From NCBI GenBank assembly GCA_020161775.1, contig JAIUOW010000019.1, forward strand, positions 1 through 64,000: a stretch of 64,000 nt of DNA, read 5' to 3'. How positions within the stretch are numbered: position 1 is the first letter of the stretch; the number at the start of each line of letters is the position of its first letter. Shown one piece after another: positions 26,688 to 37,342 of this stretch. A program made the position numbers and the translations under genes. This stretch comes from Pseudomonadota bacterium (lineage in GTDB: Bacteria > Pseudomonadota > Gammaproteobacteria > Burkholderiales > Burkholderiaceae_C). The notes below the pieces were generated by a model. The model was not told the DNA's origin and did no database searches. It was given only the letters and a program-made list of their open reading frames with translations.

Positions 26688-28082
26688 TCAACGCGTTTCG
26701 CGGTCCCGCGTACGCGAGGTGTCGCGCGCGCGTGAATCGGCCGCCAGGCCACCAGCGGCACCCGCAACCGGCGGTGCAGCGGCGGGGGCCGGGGCTTCGG
26801 GCACGGTGGCCGCGCCGCCTTGGGCGGTCTGCTGCATGATCTTGTCAAGCGGCAGGTACAGCAGGTTGGAGCCCTGGCGCGACTCCACCAGCACCTTGGT
26901 CACGTTGCCATAAATCTGCTGCATGGCGTCCAGGTACATGCGGTCGCGGGTCACCTGGGGCGCCTTCTGGTACTCGGTCAGCACCGAGCGGAAGCGCTGG
27001 GCATCACCCTGCGCCTGCGCCACGATGCGCGCCTTGTAGGCCTCGGCCTCTTCCTTCAGGCGCGCCGCCGAGCCCACAGCGCGGGGAATCACGTCGTTGG
27101 CATAGGCCTGGGCTTCGTTCTTGGCACGTTCGCGTTCCTGCCCCGCCTTGAGCACGTCGTCAAACGCCGCCTGCACCTGTTCGGGCGGACGTACGCCGCC
27201 TTGCTGCAGGTTGATACCCACCACTTCGACGCCCACCTTGTAGCGGTCCAGGATGGTTTGCATGAGCGTGCGCACACGCGGCGCAATCTGGTCGCGTTCC
27301 TCGGCCAGCGCGGAATCCATGCGCATCTTGCCCACCACCTCGCGCACGGCGGTCTCGGCTGCCTGAACCACGGCTTCAGACGGGTTCTTGCTTTCAAACA
27401 GGAAAGCACGCGCATCGCTCAGCCGGTACTGCACGGCAAATTTGATTTCGACGATGTTCTCGTCCTCGGTCAGCATGGCCGATTCGCGCAGGCCGGTGGT
27501 CTTGATGACGTTGTCGCGGCCGACGTCCACGGAGCGGATCTGCGTCACGAACACCAGCTCGTGACGCTGGATCGGGTACGGCAGGCGCCAGTTGAAGCCC
27601 GCGCCCACGGTAGCTTTGTAACGGCCAAACTGGGTAATAACCGCCTGCTGGCCTTCCTGCACGATGAAAAACCCGGTGCCCAACCAGATCAGGGCAATGA
27701 CGCCTGCGATCAGACCGGCACCAATACCCGCGCTCTTCATGTCGGGCTGGAAGCCGCCACCGCCCAGGCCCCCGCCTCCACCGTTGCCCGGCTCCGGGCG
27801 GCGCCCGTTGCGCGCGCCACCGAACAGACCACCCAGCTTGCGGTTGAAATCGCGCCAGAGCTCGTCCAGGTCGGGCGGACCCTGGTTGGGCCCCTGGCCA
27901 CGAGGGCCATTGTTGTTGCCGTTGCCGGACGGGGGCTGGTTGTCAGGTCGGGTTCCCTCGGGACGGCTTTCGTCAGCAGGCTTGTCGTCACCACGGCCCC
28001 AGCGGGGATCGTTGAGGTTGAACATGCCCCTGACGCGGCCCTTGACCCCTGCCCAGGACAGGCGGCTTGGATGAAGATTCAT
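26688..28082 (-). CDS. hflK: FtsH protease activity modulator HflK
   Basis: A 464-residue SPFH protein, partner of HflC. The N terminus contains 'FNLNDPRWGRGDD' and then a Gly/Asn/Pro-rich cytoplasmic segment ('NGNNNGPRGQGPNQGPPDLD'), the usual layout of HflK. One membrane helix follows near residue 120, then the SPFH domain ('FIVQEGQQAVITQFGRY') and a coiled coil. The C terminus is proline/alanine-rich and ends in charged repeats. The start may be 28082 or an internal ATG at 28025 (MFNLNDPRW). Order hflX-hflK-hflC is conserved. Confidence 0.93.
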   Translation of the reverse strand: MNLHPSRLSWAGVKGRVRGMFNLNDPRWGRGDDKPADESRPEGTRPDNQPPSGNGNNNGPRGQGPNQGPPDLDELWRDFNRKLGGLFGGARNGRRPEPGNGGGGGLGGGGFQPDMKSAGIGAGLIAGVIALIWLGTGFFIVQEGQQAVITQFGRYKATVGAGFNWRLPYPIQRHELVFVTQIRSVDVGRDNVIKTTGLRESAMLTEDENIVEIKFAVQYRLSDARAFLFESKNPSEAVVQAAETAVREVVGKMRMDSALAEERDQIAPRVRTLMQTILDRYKVGVEVVGINLQQGGVRPPEQVQAAFDDVLKAGQERERAKNEAQAYANDVIPRAVGSAARLKEEAEAYKARIVAQAQGDAQRFRSVLTEYQKAPQVTRDRMYLDAMQQIYGNVTKVLVESRQGSNLLYLPLDKIMQQTAQGGAATVPEAPAPAAAPPVAGAAGGLAADSRARDTSRTRDRETR

Positions 28083-28125
28083 TCGGTACGGTCTCTTTTC
28101 TTGTCTTACCCCGGATTGTGCCCAA

Positions 28126-29316
28126 TCAGGCGGCGGTCCTATGCAATGGGGCAGCATCCTGCGGGGGTATGGTGTCAGCGGCGGCCCGCCCAGCCAGCTC
28201 AAGCAACAACTGCTCGCGCAGGGCCGCGAGCCCGGCGCCGCTGCGGGCACTGACAAACAGGCGGGGAACGGCGACGCCATCAAGCTCGTACATGTCCCTC
28301 AATTGCAGCGGCTGCTGGTCCTTTTCAAGGGCGTCGATCTTGTTGAACACTAGCACCTGCGGGATGTCAGCCGCACCGATTTCGGCCAGCACGCGCTGGA
28401 CCTGTTCAATCTGCTCGGGAAAGCCGGGGTTGGCGGCGTCCACCACATGCAGCAGCAGATCGGCATCCACCGCCTCCTGCAAGGTCGCCTGAAAGGCATC
28501 GATCAGCCCGTGTGGCAGGTCGCGGATGAAGCCCACGGTGTCCGACAACGACACGGTACGCCCGCCCCCCTGGCCATCCCCCAGGTACAGCTGGCGCGTC
28601 GTGGTGTCCAGTGTGGCAAAAAGCTGGTCGGCCGCGTAGGCCCGGGCCTTGACCAGGGCATTGAACAACGTGGATTTGCCAGCGTTGGTGTACCCCACCA
28701 GCGAGATATTGAAGGCATCGCGCCGCTCACGCTGCCGGCGTTGTGTCTGCCGCTGGCGCTTGACCTTGTGCAGCCGCTCCTTGATCCGCTTGATGGACTC
28801 AGAAATCATCCGCCGATCCAGTTCGATCTGCTTTTCGCCGGGGCCACCGCGCACGCCGGCGCCGCCGGTCTGCCGCTCCAGGTGGGACCAGCGGCGCACC
28901 AGCCGGGTGCTGAGGTACTGCAAGCGGGCCAGCTCAACCTGCAACTTGCCCTCATGGCTGCGCGCACGCTGGGCAAATATTTCAAGGATCAGCAGGGTGC
29001 GGTCGTTGACGGGCAAGCCAATGTGCCGTTCCAGGTTGCGTTGCTGGGCCGGGCTCAGAGCCTGGTCAAACAGGATTTCGAGGGCACCAGTCGCCTGCGC
29101 CAGTTCGCGGATTTCATCGGCCTTGCCGCTGCCCACGAACAGCGCGGCATCAGGCGCCTTTCGCTTGCAGGCCACGCGAGCCACGGGTTCGAGCCCGGCG
29201 GTCTGCGCCAGCAAGCCAAGTTCTTCGAGCCCGGCGTCGAAATGGGGCGCCCCCAGATCCACCCCCACCAGAATGGCGGGGATCCGGGAGGCATCGGGCG
29301 AAACGGACGAACTCAA
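28126..29316 (-). CDS. hflX: GTPase HflX
   Basis: A 396-residue Obg-superfamily GTPase that binds the 50S subunit and rescues or splits stalled ribosomes, especially under heat stress. The N-terminal HflX domain has 'FVGSGKADEI' and 'ILFDQALSPAQQRNLER', the linker 'GGPGEKQIELDRR', and the G domain 'VGYTNAGKSTLFNAL', 'DTVGFIRDLP' and 'NKID'. The start is TTG at 29316, with no clear ribosome binding site, so it is less certain than the call. The gene follows hfq by 58 bases, as in most proteobacteria. Confidence 0.93.
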   Translation of the reverse strand: MSSSVSPDASRIPAILVGVDLGAPHFDAGLEELGLLAQTAGLEPVARVACKRKAPDAALFVGSGKADEIRELAQATGALEILFDQALSPAQQRNLERHIGLPVNDRTLLILEIFAQRARSHEGKLQVELARLQYLSTRLVRRWSHLERQTGGAGVRGGPGEKQIELDRRMISESIKRIKERLHKVKRQRQTQRRQRERRDAFNISLVGYTNAGKSTLFNALVKARAYAADQLFATLDTTTRQLYLGDGQGGGRTVSLSDTVGFIRDLPHGLIDAFQATLQEAVDADLLLHVVDAANPGFPEQIEQVQRVLAEIGAADIPQVLVFNKIDALEKDQQPLQLRDMYELDGVAVPRLFVSARSGAGLAALREQLLLELAGRAAADTIPPQDAAPLHRTAA

Positions 29317-29374
29317 GTCTGCGGAAAGTGCGGAGAATACGGCCCGTCTTGCGTCAACCCGCCCCGCACGGAGA

Positions 29375-29623
29375 TCAGGCGGCGGGTGCGTCGGAGCCTT
29401 CTGCTGCCGTGAAATTCACGGCGCGGCCCGGCACGATGGTCGAGATGGCGTGCTTGTACACCATCTGGGTGACCGTGTTACGCAAAAGGACGACGTATTG
29501 GTCAAAGGACTCAATCTGCCCCTGGAGCTTGATGCCGTTGACGAGGTAAATCGACACAGGCACATGCTCACGGCGCAGGGTATTGAGGAAGGGGTCTTGT
29601 AGTAGCTGCCCTTTGTTGCTCAC
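29375..29623 (-). CDS. hfq: RNA chaperone Hfq
   Basis: An 82-residue Sm-like protein that forms hexamers and pairs small RNAs with mRNAs. Sm1 '[20 protein letters not shown]' and Sm2 '[11 protein letters not shown]' are intact, as is the proximal-face N terminus '[15 protein letters not shown]'. The start is GTG (SNKGQLL follows), with GGAGA placed about seven bases before it; the longer open frame upstream has no similarity. The usual partner order der-hfq-hflX is present. A candidate promoter lies in the 104-base gap before it. Confidence 0.97.
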   Translation of the reverse strand: MSNKGQLLQDPFLNTLRREHVPVSIYLVNGIKLQGQIESFDQYVVLLRNTVTQMVYKHAISTIVPGRAVNFTAAEGSDAPAA

Positions 29624-29660
29624 GATATTCTCCGTGTTCGGAAGTGTTGTTGGAAAGCAC

Positions 29661-29688
29661 ACCTTACCACAGCCCTAGGGGTAATCAA
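29661..29688 (-). promoter_or_regulatory. Candidate sigma70 promoter for hfq-hflX
   Basis: On the minus strand TTGATT (29688-29683) is followed after 16 bases by TAAGGT (29666-29661), about 40 bases before the hfq GTG. Hexamer matches are moderate (4/6 and 3/6). The 104-base gap between der and hfq is the largest in this part of the cluster, which makes a separate promoter reasonable. Confidence 0.35.
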
Positions 29689-29727
29689 GTAGTCCAGGAC
29701 CGATACCCGCAGGGTTTTTCGGGCTGG

Positions 29728-31071
29728 TCAGCCGTCGTCGCGTTCGGCGTACGGATTGTGCGAGGTCTTCATTTCGATGCGCAGCGGCGTACCGATCAGG
29801 TTGAATTCCTTGCGGAAACGCCCTTCCAGGAAGCGCTTGTAGGCCTCGGTCACGTGTTCCAGGGAGTTGCCGTGGATGATGATCACCGGCGGGTTCATGC
29901 CGCCCTGGTGGGCATAGCGCAGCTTGGGGCGGAACATACCGGCGCGCTTGGGGCTCTGGAACTGGACGGATTCAAGCAGCAGCCGGGTTAGCACCGGGGT
30001 GGACATCTTGCACATGGCCGACTTGTGAGCCTGGGCAATGGATGTCCACAGAGGACCCAGACCCTGGCGCTTTTTGGCCGAGATGAAATGCAGCGCGGCG
30101 AACTTCAGGAACGCCAGGCGCGTCTCGATGGAGCGTTGCAACAGCTCGCGCTGGTAGTCGTCCACCGCGTCCCATTTATTGACGGCCATCACCACAGCCC
30201 TGCCGCTTTCGAGGATATAGCCCGCGATATGGGCGTCCTGGTCGGTAATGCCCTGGGTGGCATCCAGCAGCAACAGCACAACATGGGCCGACTCAATGGC
30301 CTGCAGGGTCTTGACGACGGAAAACTTCTCGATCGCCTCAAATACCTTGCCCTTGCGGCGCAGGCCAGCCGTGTCGATCAGCTCAAACTTCTGCCCGTTG
30401 CGCTCGAAGGGAACGCTGATGGCGTCGCGGGTGGTGCCAGGCATGTCGAACGCGACGAGGCGCTCTTCCCCCAGCCAGGTGTTGATCAGCGTGGATTTGC
30501 CCACATTGGGACGCCCGGCGACAGCCAGCTTGATGACGCCAGGGTCTTCGGCGGGCCCCTCTTCGTCCGGGTCGGGCAGGTTCAACGGCGCCAGCGCCAG
30601 ATCCACCAGGCTGCGGATGCCCTGGCCGTGCGCGGCAGACACCGGCACGACGTCACCCAGGCCCAGTTCGTAAAACTCGGTCAGCTGCACCCCCTCCTGC
30701 ATGCCCTCGGCCTTGTTGGCCGTCAGCACGCAGGGTTTGCCCAACCGGCGCAGGTACCTGGCGATGTCATGGTCCTGCGCCGAGATGCCGGCGCGCGCGT
30801 CCACCACAAAGATCACCGCATCGGCCTCGGCCACCGCCTGGCGCGTCTGCTTGGCCATCTCCATGTAGATGCCGCTCTCGGCCGTGGGCTCGAAACCGCC
30901 CGTGTCAATCACGATGTACTCGTGCTTGCCCTGCCGACCGTTGCCGTAGTGGCGGTCACGCGTCAGTCCAGCGAAGTCCGCCACGATGGCGTCGCGCGAT
31001 TTCGTCAGGCGGTTGAACAGCGTTGACTTGCCAACGTTCGGGCGGCCAACCAGGGCCAGGACAGGTTTCAT
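29728..31071 (-). CDS. der: Ribosome biogenesis GTPase Der (EngA)
   Basis: A 447-residue protein with two tandem G domains and a C-terminal KH-like domain. Both P-loops read [10 protein letters not shown] (near residues 8 and 187). 'DTGGF' and '[11 protein letters not shown]' are the switch II regions, and 'NKAEG' and 'NKWD' the G4 motifs. Essential for 50S assembly. It follows bamB by 18 bases; the bamB-der order is widespread in proteobacteria. Confidence 0.96.
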   Translation of the reverse strand: MKPVLALVGRPNVGKSTLFNRLTKSRDAIVADFAGLTRDRHYGNGRQGKHEYIVIDTGGFEPTAESGIYMEMAKQTRQAVAEADAVIFVVDARAGISAQDHDIARYLRRLGKPCVLTANKAEGMQEGVQLTEFYELGLGDVVPVSAAHGQGIRSLVDLALAPLNLPDPDEEGPAEDPGVIKLAVAGRPNVGKSTLINTWLGEERLVAFDMPGTTRDAISVPFERNGQKFELIDTAGLRRKGKVFEAIEKFSVVKTLQAIESAHVVLLLLDATQGITDQDAHIAGYILESGRAVVMAVNKWDAVDDYQRELLQRSIETRLAFLKFAALHFISAKKRQGLGPLWTSIAQAHKSAMCKMSTPVLTRLLLESVQFQSPKRAGMFRPKLRYAHQGGMNPPVIIIHGNSLEHVTEAYKRFLEGRFRKEFNLIGTPLRIEMKTSHNPYAERDDG

Positions 31072-31089
31072 GAAAGAGCCGCCCGGACG

Positions 31090-32250
31090 TTATTCAGGCG
31101 CGTACCCGAACACGCCACCGTTGCGCGTCACCACGACAAGCGTGCCACCCGCCAGCACAGGCGCGGCCACGACGGCAGAGCCGTCCGTGGTCAGGCGGTT
31201 CAGCGGCGTGCCGTCCTCGCGCGACAGCAGGTGCACCAGGCCCGTACTGTCGCCAATGACCACCGAGCGGCCCAGCGCCAGCGGTGCGGTCAGGGTGCGG
31301 TATTGCAGGCGGTCCGTGGACCAGGCGCGTTCGCCATCGGCACGGCGCCAGGCAACCACCCTGCCATCGGACTCGGTGCCGTACACGTGGCGGTCATCGC
31401 CATGAACGCCTACGGCGGCATTGGCCGGCTTGGTCCACTGCACCGCGCCACGGGCCGCATTGACGCAACCCACGCTGGCCTGGAATGCCCGAACGCAGAC
31501 GGAGTCGCCCAGGCGTGACACGCCCGCCACCAGATCAACCAGCCGTTCGATGTCGTTGGTCCCCCGGGGTGTGGCAATGGGTGCATCCCAGCGTGCGCTG
31601 CCGTTGATCGGGTTCATGCCGACCAGGCGCCCGGCCTGGCCTACCACGAGCGTGTCGCCCACAGCCAGGATCACACCGGCCTGGCGCAGGATAAGCGCTT
31701 CGCCGGGACGTTGTTGCGTCCACAGGCGGCGGCCCGTCTGCCCGTCAAAAGCCGTGACCGACCGGTCGGCCGCAAGGACAAATACGCGGGCGCCGGCCAC
31801 CAGCGGCGCGGCATAGACCTGCGCCGGCAGCTTCTGGCGCCACAACACCTTGCCGTCGGCCAGGGCGACAACGTCATTGGCCGTGGTGACCACCGCGGCA
31901 AGCTTGCCATCGCTGCCCACGCCGGCAGACAACGGCGCTGCGGCGCTGGCCCGCCAGATGTCGCGGCCCGACGCAGCATCCAGCAGCGCCACGGTGCCAT
32001 CGCCTGCGGCCACGGCCAGCGTGCCACCGGCGGCCTGGGCCTGCAACGGGAATGTCACTTCGCCCACGCGGGCCGTCCAGGCCTGGCGCACCCCGATCAA
32101 GGCGGCGCTGGGTGCAAGCTCCGCAGGTTTGGGCCGCTCGGGCTTGCTGGAACAGGAAGCCAGCAGCACAACCACCGTCAGGGCGGCCATGGCCCTGCCC
32201 GCGCGCCTGAAAGCGCCAGTGGATGACCGGGAGGGTTTGGCGATGGTCAC
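31090..32250 (-). CDS. bamB: Outer-membrane protein assembly factor BamB
   Basis: A 386-residue lipoprotein with a PQQ-like beta-propeller that helps the BAM complex insert outer-membrane proteins. After a basic N terminus and hydrophobic stretch (AALTVVVLLASCSS) the lipobox Cys is at about residue 33. Propeller repeats are visible ('LLDAASGRDIWR', 'AFDGQTGRRLW', 'GMNPINGSARWD'). The start is a GTG that overlaps the yfgM stop (GTGA). Residues after the Cys are not Asp, so outer-membrane sorting by Lol is expected. Confidence 0.92.
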   Translation of the reverse strand: MTIAKPSRSSTGAFRRAGRAMAALTVVVLLASCSSKPERPKPAELAPSAALIGVRQAWTARVGEVTFPLQAQAAGGTLAVAAGDGTVALLDAASGRDIWRASAAAPLSAGVGSDGKLAAVVTTANDVVALADGKVLWRQKLPAQVYAAPLVAGARVFVLAADRSVTAFDGQTGRRLWTQQRPGEALILRQAGVILAVGDTLVVGQAGRLVGMNPINGSARWDAPIATPRGTNDIERLVDLVAGVSRLGDSVCVRAFQASVGCVNAARGAVQWTKPANAAVGVHGDDRHVYGTESDGRVVAWRRADGERAWSTDRLQYRTLTAPLALGRSVVIGDSTGLVHLLSREDGTPLNRLTTDGSAVVAAPVLAGGTLVVVTRNGGVFGYAPE

Positions 32251-32933
32251 GACTTGGCTCCTGCATCAGCGGCCGGCGTGGCCTTCGGCGGCTGGGGGTC
32301 CACGCCGAGCGAGTTGAGTTTGACCTCCACCAGACGGCGGTATTCCGTACGCTCGTCCAGCCCCTTGAAGGCCAGGGCGAAGGCTTCGCGCGCCTCGGCC
32401 TTCTTGCCTTGCAGCAGGTAGATGTCGCCACGGCGATCCGCCACCAGCGGCTGGAATTCGGCGGGGAACGTGCCCGACAGCTGCTTGAGTGCGTCGTCAT
32501 AGGCCTTGGCTTCGAGCAGCACGCTGGCCAGACGCAGCCGGGCCAGCGACTGGTAACCGGGGTCGCCGGCCTTGTCGGCCACCCAGGTCAACGCGGCCTT
32601 CGCGCCGTCCACGTTGCCCTTCTCGAAAAGGGTCTTGGCCACCAGCAGGCCCGCCTGCTGCGCAAACACGGTGCCACCGAACTTGTCCTTCATGTCGGCG
32701 AAGCTGCGGTCCAGGCGCGCGGCATCACCCATCTGGGCGGCGCGGTTGACCTCTTCGTACAGGGCCGACGCCTGCACGCTCTGGGTGCGCTGCCAGTACT
32801 GCCAGCCGTTCCAGGCGGCCACGGAGCCAAATACCGCGATCAGCACCCATGTGATCAGGTTGCCGTACTGGTTCCAGAAGTGCTTGAGCTGGTCAAGCTG
32901 TTCCTGTTCTTCGAGGTCGAGGTGTTTTGCCAT
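32247..32933 (-). CDS. YfgM-family tetratricopeptide membrane protein
   Basis: A 228-residue protein with a short cytoplasmic N terminus (MAKHLDLEEQEQLDQLKHFW), one membrane helix (about 27-45) and a periplasmic TPR-like domain. The N-terminal pattern is typical of YfgM (ancillary SecYEG translocon/PpiD partner). The order hisS-yfgM-bamB-der is the same as in E. coli, which supports the assignment. It overlaps bamB by four bases. Confidence 0.88.
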   Translation of the reverse strand: MAKHLDLEEQEQLDQLKHFWNQYGNLITWVLIAVFGSVAAWNGWQYWQRTQSVQASALYEEVNRAAQMGDAARLDRSFADMKDKFGGTVFAQQAGLLVAKTLFEKGNVDGAKAALTWVADKAGDPGYQSLARLRLASVLLEAKAYDDALKQLSGTFPAEFQPLVADRRGDIYLLQGKKAEAREAFALAFKGLDERTEYRRLVEVKLNSLGVDPQPPKATPAADAGAKS

Positions 32934-32945
32934 GGGGTGTCTGTA

Positions 32946-34271
32946 TCAAACCGTGGATTGTAGAGAGGCGGCCCAGGCCGCGGCTTCGGCCAGCGGCCGC
33001 TGTACCTGCGCGCCGGTGCCATCGCGCAGCGCCTTGACCGTCACCATGCCCTGCGCCAGTTCGTCGGCGCCAAAAATCAGGGCATGCGCGGCGCCGCTGG
33101 CGTCGGCCTTCTTGAATTGGGACTTCATGCTGCCCGGCCCGTCCGGGCCGGCCGCATGTTGCTGGATGCGAACGCCCTGCACGCGCAAGACCTCCAGTAC
33201 GGTCATCACCCGCGCCAGCGGTGCGCCTGGCGGCACGATGGCATAAGCGTGGGGCGAGGCATCGGCCACGGGCAGACCCAGGGCCTGGATCAGCAGCAAC
33301 AGCCGCTCAATGCCCAAGCCGAAACCCACCGCCGGCGCGCCCTTGCCGCCGAGCTGCTCGATGAGGCCGTCGTAGCGTCCTCCTCCGCATACCGTGCCCT
33401 GCGAACCAAGCTGGTCCGTCACCCACTCGAACACAGTGAGGTTGTAGTAGTCCATGCCGCGCACCAGGCGCGGGTTGATCCGGTACTGCAGGCCCACGGC
33501 GTCCAGCACACCGCGCACGGCATTGAAGTGGGCAAGCGATTCGGCCCCAAGGAAGTCCATGAGCTGCGGAGCAGCCTCAATGAGCGCCTGCATGGCCGGG
33601 TTCTTGCTGTCGAGGATGCGCAGCGGGTTGCTGTGCAGGCGCCGCTGGGCGTCCGCATCCAGTTGCGCGGCATTCTGCTCCAGGTATTTCACCAGCGCAT
33701 CGCGGTGGGCACGGCGTTCAGCAGGCTGGCCCAGGCTGTTGATTTCCAGGCGCACATGCTCGCCTTCGACCAGGCCCAGCTCGCGCCACAACGCACGGGC
33801 GATGAGGATCATCTCGGCATCCACGTCGGGGCCGGCCAGGCCCAGTGCCTCAACGTCAAGCTGGTGAAACTGGCGGTAGCGGCCCTTTTGCGGGCGTTCG
33901 TGGCGGAACATCGGACCCACGGTCCAGACGCGCAACGGTCCGTTGTACAGGGCGTTGTGCTCGATCATCGCGCGCACGATGCCAGCGGTGGCCTCGGGGC
34001 GCAGCGTGAGCCTGTCGCCGTTCATCGAATCGGTGAAGGAGTACATCTCCTTTTCGACGATGTCGGTCACCTCGCCCAAGCCCCGCACAAACAGTGCTGT
34101 GGGCTCGACGATGGGGGTCAGCAGGTACTGGTAACCATAGCGGCCCAGCACCTGGCGCACCGCGCCTTCGAACCATTGCCACATGGCAGAGTCGGGCAGC
34201 TTTTCCGTGCGCGGTACGCCGGGCGGCAATATGTCGTTCATGCCTTTGACGGCACTCAGTTTGTCAGCCAT
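32946..34271 (-). CDS. hisS: Histidyl-tRNA synthetase
   Basis: A 441-residue class II synthetase that charges tRNA-His. The N terminus '[13 protein letters not shown]' is characteristic. Motif 2 '[16 protein letters not shown]', the His-binding signature '[15 protein letters not shown]' and motif 3 '[14 protein letters not shown]' are present, followed by the C-terminal anticodon domain. Eleven bases separate it from ispG upstream. Confidence 0.95.
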   Translation of the reverse strand: MADKLSAVKGMNDILPPGVPRTEKLPDSAMWQWFEGAVRQVLGRYGYQYLLTPIVEPTALFVRGLGEVTDIVEKEMYSFTDSMNGDRLTLRPEATAGIVRAMIEHNALYNGPLRVWTVGPMFRHERPQKGRYRQFHQLDVEALGLAGPDVDAEMILIARALWRELGLVEGEHVRLEINSLGQPAERRAHRDALVKYLEQNAAQLDADAQRRLHSNPLRILDSKNPAMQALIEAAPQLMDFLGAESLAHFNAVRGVLDAVGLQYRINPRLVRGMDYYNLTVFEWVTDQLGSQGTVCGGGRYDGLIEQLGGKGAPAVGFGLGIERLLLLIQALGLPVADASPHAYAIVPPGAPLARVMTVLEVLRVQGVRIQQHAAGPDGPGSMKSQFKKADASGAAHALIFGADELAQGMVTVKALRDGTGAQVQRPLAEAAAWAASLQSTV

Positions 34272-34282
34272 GGGATCAGGTC

Positions 34283-35557
34283 TCAGGCGCTTTCGGTCAC
34301 GGGTGCATGACCAAAACGCTTTTCAATGTAGTTTTCAACCAGCTGGTGAAATTCGTTGGCAATGTTGTCGCCGCGCAGCGTGAGGGCCTTTTCACCATCG
34401 ATGTACACCGGGGCCGCAGGCGCCTCGCCCGTGCCTGGCAGGCTGATGCCGATGTCGGCATGCTTGCTTTCACCGGGCCCGTTGACGATGCAGCCCATCA
34501 CGGCGACTTTCATCTTTTCCACGCCAGGGTATTTCTTGCGCCACACCGGCATCTGCGCGCGCAGGTAGTCATCAATCTGCTTGGCGAGCTCCTGGAAGGT
34601 GGTGCTGGTGGTGCGGCCACAGCCCGGGCAGGCCGTCACGCTGGGCACGAAGCTGCGCAAACCCAGCGCTTGCAGGATCTCGGACGCGATGACCACTTCC
34701 TGCGTGCGGGGCTCGCCCGGCTGCGGGGTCAACGACACACGGATGGTGTCGCCGATGCCCTCTTGCAGCAGGATGGACAGCGCCGTGGCGGATGCCACCG
34801 TGCCCTTGGTGCCCATGCCGGCTTCGGTCAGGCCCAGGTGCAGCGCGTAGTCGCAACGCCGGGCCAGCTCGCGGTACACGGAAATCAGGTCCTGCACGCC
34901 GCTGACCTTGCAACTCAGGATGATCTGGTTGCCGTCCATGCCCATTTCCTCGGCACGGCGGGCGGAATCGATGGCCGATGTGACCAGCGCCTCGTACATG
35001 ACCGACTTGGCGTCCCAAGGCGTGGCGCGGCGGCTGTTTTCGTCCATCAGGCTGGCCAGCAGTTCCTGATCCAGGCTGCCCCAATTGACGCCGATGCGAA
35101 CCGGCTTGTTCCAACGCATGGCGGCCTCGATCATCTGGCCGAACTGGCGGTCGTGCTTGTCGCCCTTGCCCACGTTGCCGGGGTTGATGCGGTACTTGGA
35201 CAGTGCCTCGGCACAGGCCGGATAGTCCGTCAGCAGGCGGTGGCCGTTGTAGTGGAAATCGCCGATCAGCGGCACATCAATGCCCATGCGGTCCAGCTGT
35301 TCGCGGATGTAGGGCACCTGTTGCGCCGCCTCGGGCGTATTCACGGTGATGCGCACCATTTCGGAGCCGGCAATGGCCAGCTCCTTGACCTGGATGGCCG
35401 TTCCAATGGCGTCCACCGTGTCAGTGTTCGTCATGGATTGCACCCGCACAGGAGCGTCTCCGCCCACGGTCACGACGCGCGAACCCCACACGGTTTTCGA
35501 CTGGCGCGAGCGGCGCGCCTTGGGGGCCGCTGGTTCGATAGGCAGGCAGGGCTGCAT
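34283..35557 (-). CDS. ispG: (E)-4-hydroxy-3-methylbut-2-enyl-diphosphate synthase IspG (GcpE)
   Basis: A 424-residue iron-sulfur enzyme of the non-mevalonate isoprenoid pathway. '[13 protein letters not shown]' opens the TIM-barrel domain. The [4Fe-4S] ligands are 'ACPGCGRT' and '[11 protein letters not shown]'. The ATG at 35557 overlaps the rodZ stop (TGATG); a GTG one codon earlier is also possible. Between rodZ and hisS as usual for the proteobacterial cluster. Confidence 0.95.
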   Translation of the reverse strand: MQPCLPIEPAAPKARRSRQSKTVWGSRVVTVGGDAPVRVQSMTNTDTVDAIGTAIQVKELAIAGSEMVRITVNTPEAAQQVPYIREQLDRMGIDVPLIGDFHYNGHRLLTDYPACAEALSKYRINPGNVGKGDKHDRQFGQMIEAAMRWNKPVRIGVNWGSLDQELLASLMDENSRRATPWDAKSVMYEALVTSAIDSARRAEEMGMDGNQIILSCKVSGVQDLISVYRELARRCDYALHLGLTEAGMGTKGTVASATALSILLQEGIGDTIRVSLTPQPGEPRTQEVVIASEILQALGLRSFVPSVTACPGCGRTTSTTFQELAKQIDDYLRAQMPVWRKKYPGVEKMKVAVMGCIVNGPGESKHADIGISLPGTGEAPAAPVYIDGEKALTLRGDNIANEFHQLVENYIEKRFGHAPVTESA

Positions 35558-36519
35558 CACTTCACCTCGAACCGGGCTACGTTGTCCTTGGCGACGGTGC
35601 TCAGGTCAAACGGGCGGCCACGCACCTCGACGCGCGTCGCATTGGCCCGGCCAATCACCACCGACAGTGGCAAGGCACCGCTGGCACCCACCACTTCGCC
35701 AGCGGCCAGGGTCTTGCGCACGGCAATCACGCCCTTGGCATCCGTCACCTCTACCCAGGACTCGCCTTGGGTCTTGAAAACAACGATTCCAGTGGTCGGC
35801 AAAGGCGCAGCAGGGGTCACCACGGCCGTCGGGCTGACTACCGTGGGCGTGGAAACAGCCACCGAGAAGGTAGGCGACACCGTGGGCGCTGGCGCGGCGC
35901 CAGCCGGGGAAACCACGGCCGTCGGCTGCGCCACCGGAGCCGGAGCCGGCGCGGGCGACGCCGCCACAGCGGGCACCGGTTCCGGCAACGCCGCCGGGGC
36001 AGCAGGCACAGCGACTGTGGCGGTTGCCACTTCCGGCCTGGCCGTAGCCGCAGCATCGTCTTGCCGGGCTGACGGCAGGAAAATCAGCACCAGGGCGCCC
36101 AGCAGCAACGCGAACACCGCCAGGAACACCGGCTTGGACAGCTGGTCAACCCATGACGGGCCCCGGCCGTCACTGGGCGCGCGAAATGGCGTGTTGATTC
36201 CACCTGTATCGCGCACGAGGCGGGGCGCAGCGGTCTGCGGCAGACGGTCCAGCACCGGGGCCGGGTCCATTTTCAGTGTGCGGCACACACTGGATGCCAA
36301 CGCACGGACAAATACAGCGTCCGGCAACAGGTCGAACCGGTCCGCCTCCAGGGCCTCCAGCTTGCGCACAGGCACCTTGAGCGATACCGCCAGTGCCGCA
36401 ATGTGCAAGCCTGCTGCTTCGCGGGCCTCCCGCAACAAGGTGCCCGCTGTCGGGCCAGCCGGCGCTGCGACGTCCTGCCCCGCGTCTTGCGTGTCAGCGT
36501 GCTGCTGCGAATCACTCAT
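35557..36519 (-). CDS. rodZ: RodZ-like helix-turn-helix/DUF4115 protein
   Basis: A 320-residue bitopic membrane protein. Residues about 28-95 form the cytoplasmic HTH ('[19 protein letters not shown]', '[23 protein letters not shown]') that binds MreB in E. coli. One membrane helix lies near 130-150. A long Pro/Ala/Val-rich periplasmic linker precedes the C-terminal beta domain ('[10 protein letters not shown]'). Role: rod-shape morphogenesis. The ATG overlaps the pilW stop region by eight bases; an in-frame TTG precedes it. Confidence 0.85.
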   Translation of the reverse strand: MSDSQQHADTQDAGQDVAAPAGPTAGTLLREAREAAGLHIAALAVSLKVPVRKLEALEADRFDLLPDAVFVRALASSVCRTLKMDPAPVLDRLPQTAAPRLVRDTGGINTPFRAPSDGRGPSWVDQLSKPVFLAVFALLLGALVLIFLPSARQDDAAATARPEVATATVAVPAAPAALPEPVPAVAASPAPAPAPVAQPTAVVSPAGAAPAPTVSPTFSVAVSTPTVVSPTAVVTPAAPLPTTGIVVFKTQGESWVEVTDAKGVIAVRKTLAAGEVVGASGALPLSVVIGRANATRVEVRGRPFDLSTVAKDNVARFEVK

Positions 36520-37342
36520 CAAAGGCCCCCCGTGTGTATGCCGCTGCTTCCCTGGACTGCGGGAACCGCTTCTTGAGCTGGTCGCCCAGCTGCTCCATCG
36601 CCACCCTGTCGTTCATCCGCCGTTCAACCTTCACGCCCAGCCACAGCGTTTCAGCGTTGGCCAGCTCGCTGTTGTTCAGGCGCCGGATGTAGAACTGGGC
36701 CCGCTCGAAATCACCCCGCTGGAACAACAGGTTGGCCAGGTTGTAGCCCGTCACGGGATTGCCGGCGTCCAGCTCATAGGCCCGCGCCAGGCTTTTCTCG
36801 GCTTCGGCGCGCAGGCCTCCCCGAACCTGGCACACGCCCAGCGCCATGAGCGTCTTGGCGCGGCCCGCGTACAACGGGTTGGCCATGGCCTGTTCGAATT
36901 CGCGGTAGGACTCCGGGAAACGCCCCTGCTGACACAAAAGCCAGCCGAAGTTGTGGTGGGAATTCGCATCGCGCGGGTTCAGCGCGATGGCCCGGCGAAA
37001 GCTGTCCTCGGCCTGGCGCATGTCGTTCAGCCGCATGTAGATCAGCCCACGCAGGTTGTAGGCGTCGGGAAAGTTGGGGTCGGCGCTGATGACCTGCTTG
37101 AGTTCATCCAGCGCGACGTTGGTCTGGCCCTGCTCGAAATAACCAACGGCCAACTCCATCCGGATGCGTGCCCGCTTGCGGCTTTCGGGCTCGTCGGATT
37201 CGGTCAGGATGTCATTGCGGGCTCCGGCGGAGTCGGGGCCCGCATTGCCGGCGCAGCCCGCCAACGCCGTAACCAGCAGCAGGAACGCCCACAGCAGCCG
37301 CCTGCCGGCCACCGTGCATCCACCCAACGCAAGTGCTTTCAT
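36512..37342 (-). CDS. pilW: Type IV pilus biogenesis/stability protein PilW (PilF)
   Basis: A 276-residue lipoprotein with tandem TPRs that helps the PilQ secretin assemble. The lipobox is 'TALAGC' (Cys about residue 29). TPR motifs include '[20 protein letters not shown]', '[20 protein letters not shown]' and '[20 protein letters not shown]'. The start overlaps the rlmN stop (ATGA). The rlmN-pilF-rodZ-ispG order is conserved in gamma- and betaproteobacteria. Confidence 0.9.
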   Translation of the reverse strand: MKALALGGCTVAGRRLLWAFLLLVTALAGCAGNAGPDSAGARNDILTESDEPESRKRARIRMELAVGYFEQGQTNVALDELKQVISADPNFPDAYNLRGLIYMRLNDMRQAEDSFRRAIALNPRDANSHHNFGWLLCQQGRFPESYREFEQAMANPLYAGRAKTLMALGVCQVRGGLRAEAEKSLARAYELDAGNPVTGYNLANLLFQRGDFERAQFYIRRLNNSELANAETLWLGVKVERRMNDRVAMEQLGDQLKKRFPQSREAAAYTRGAFDE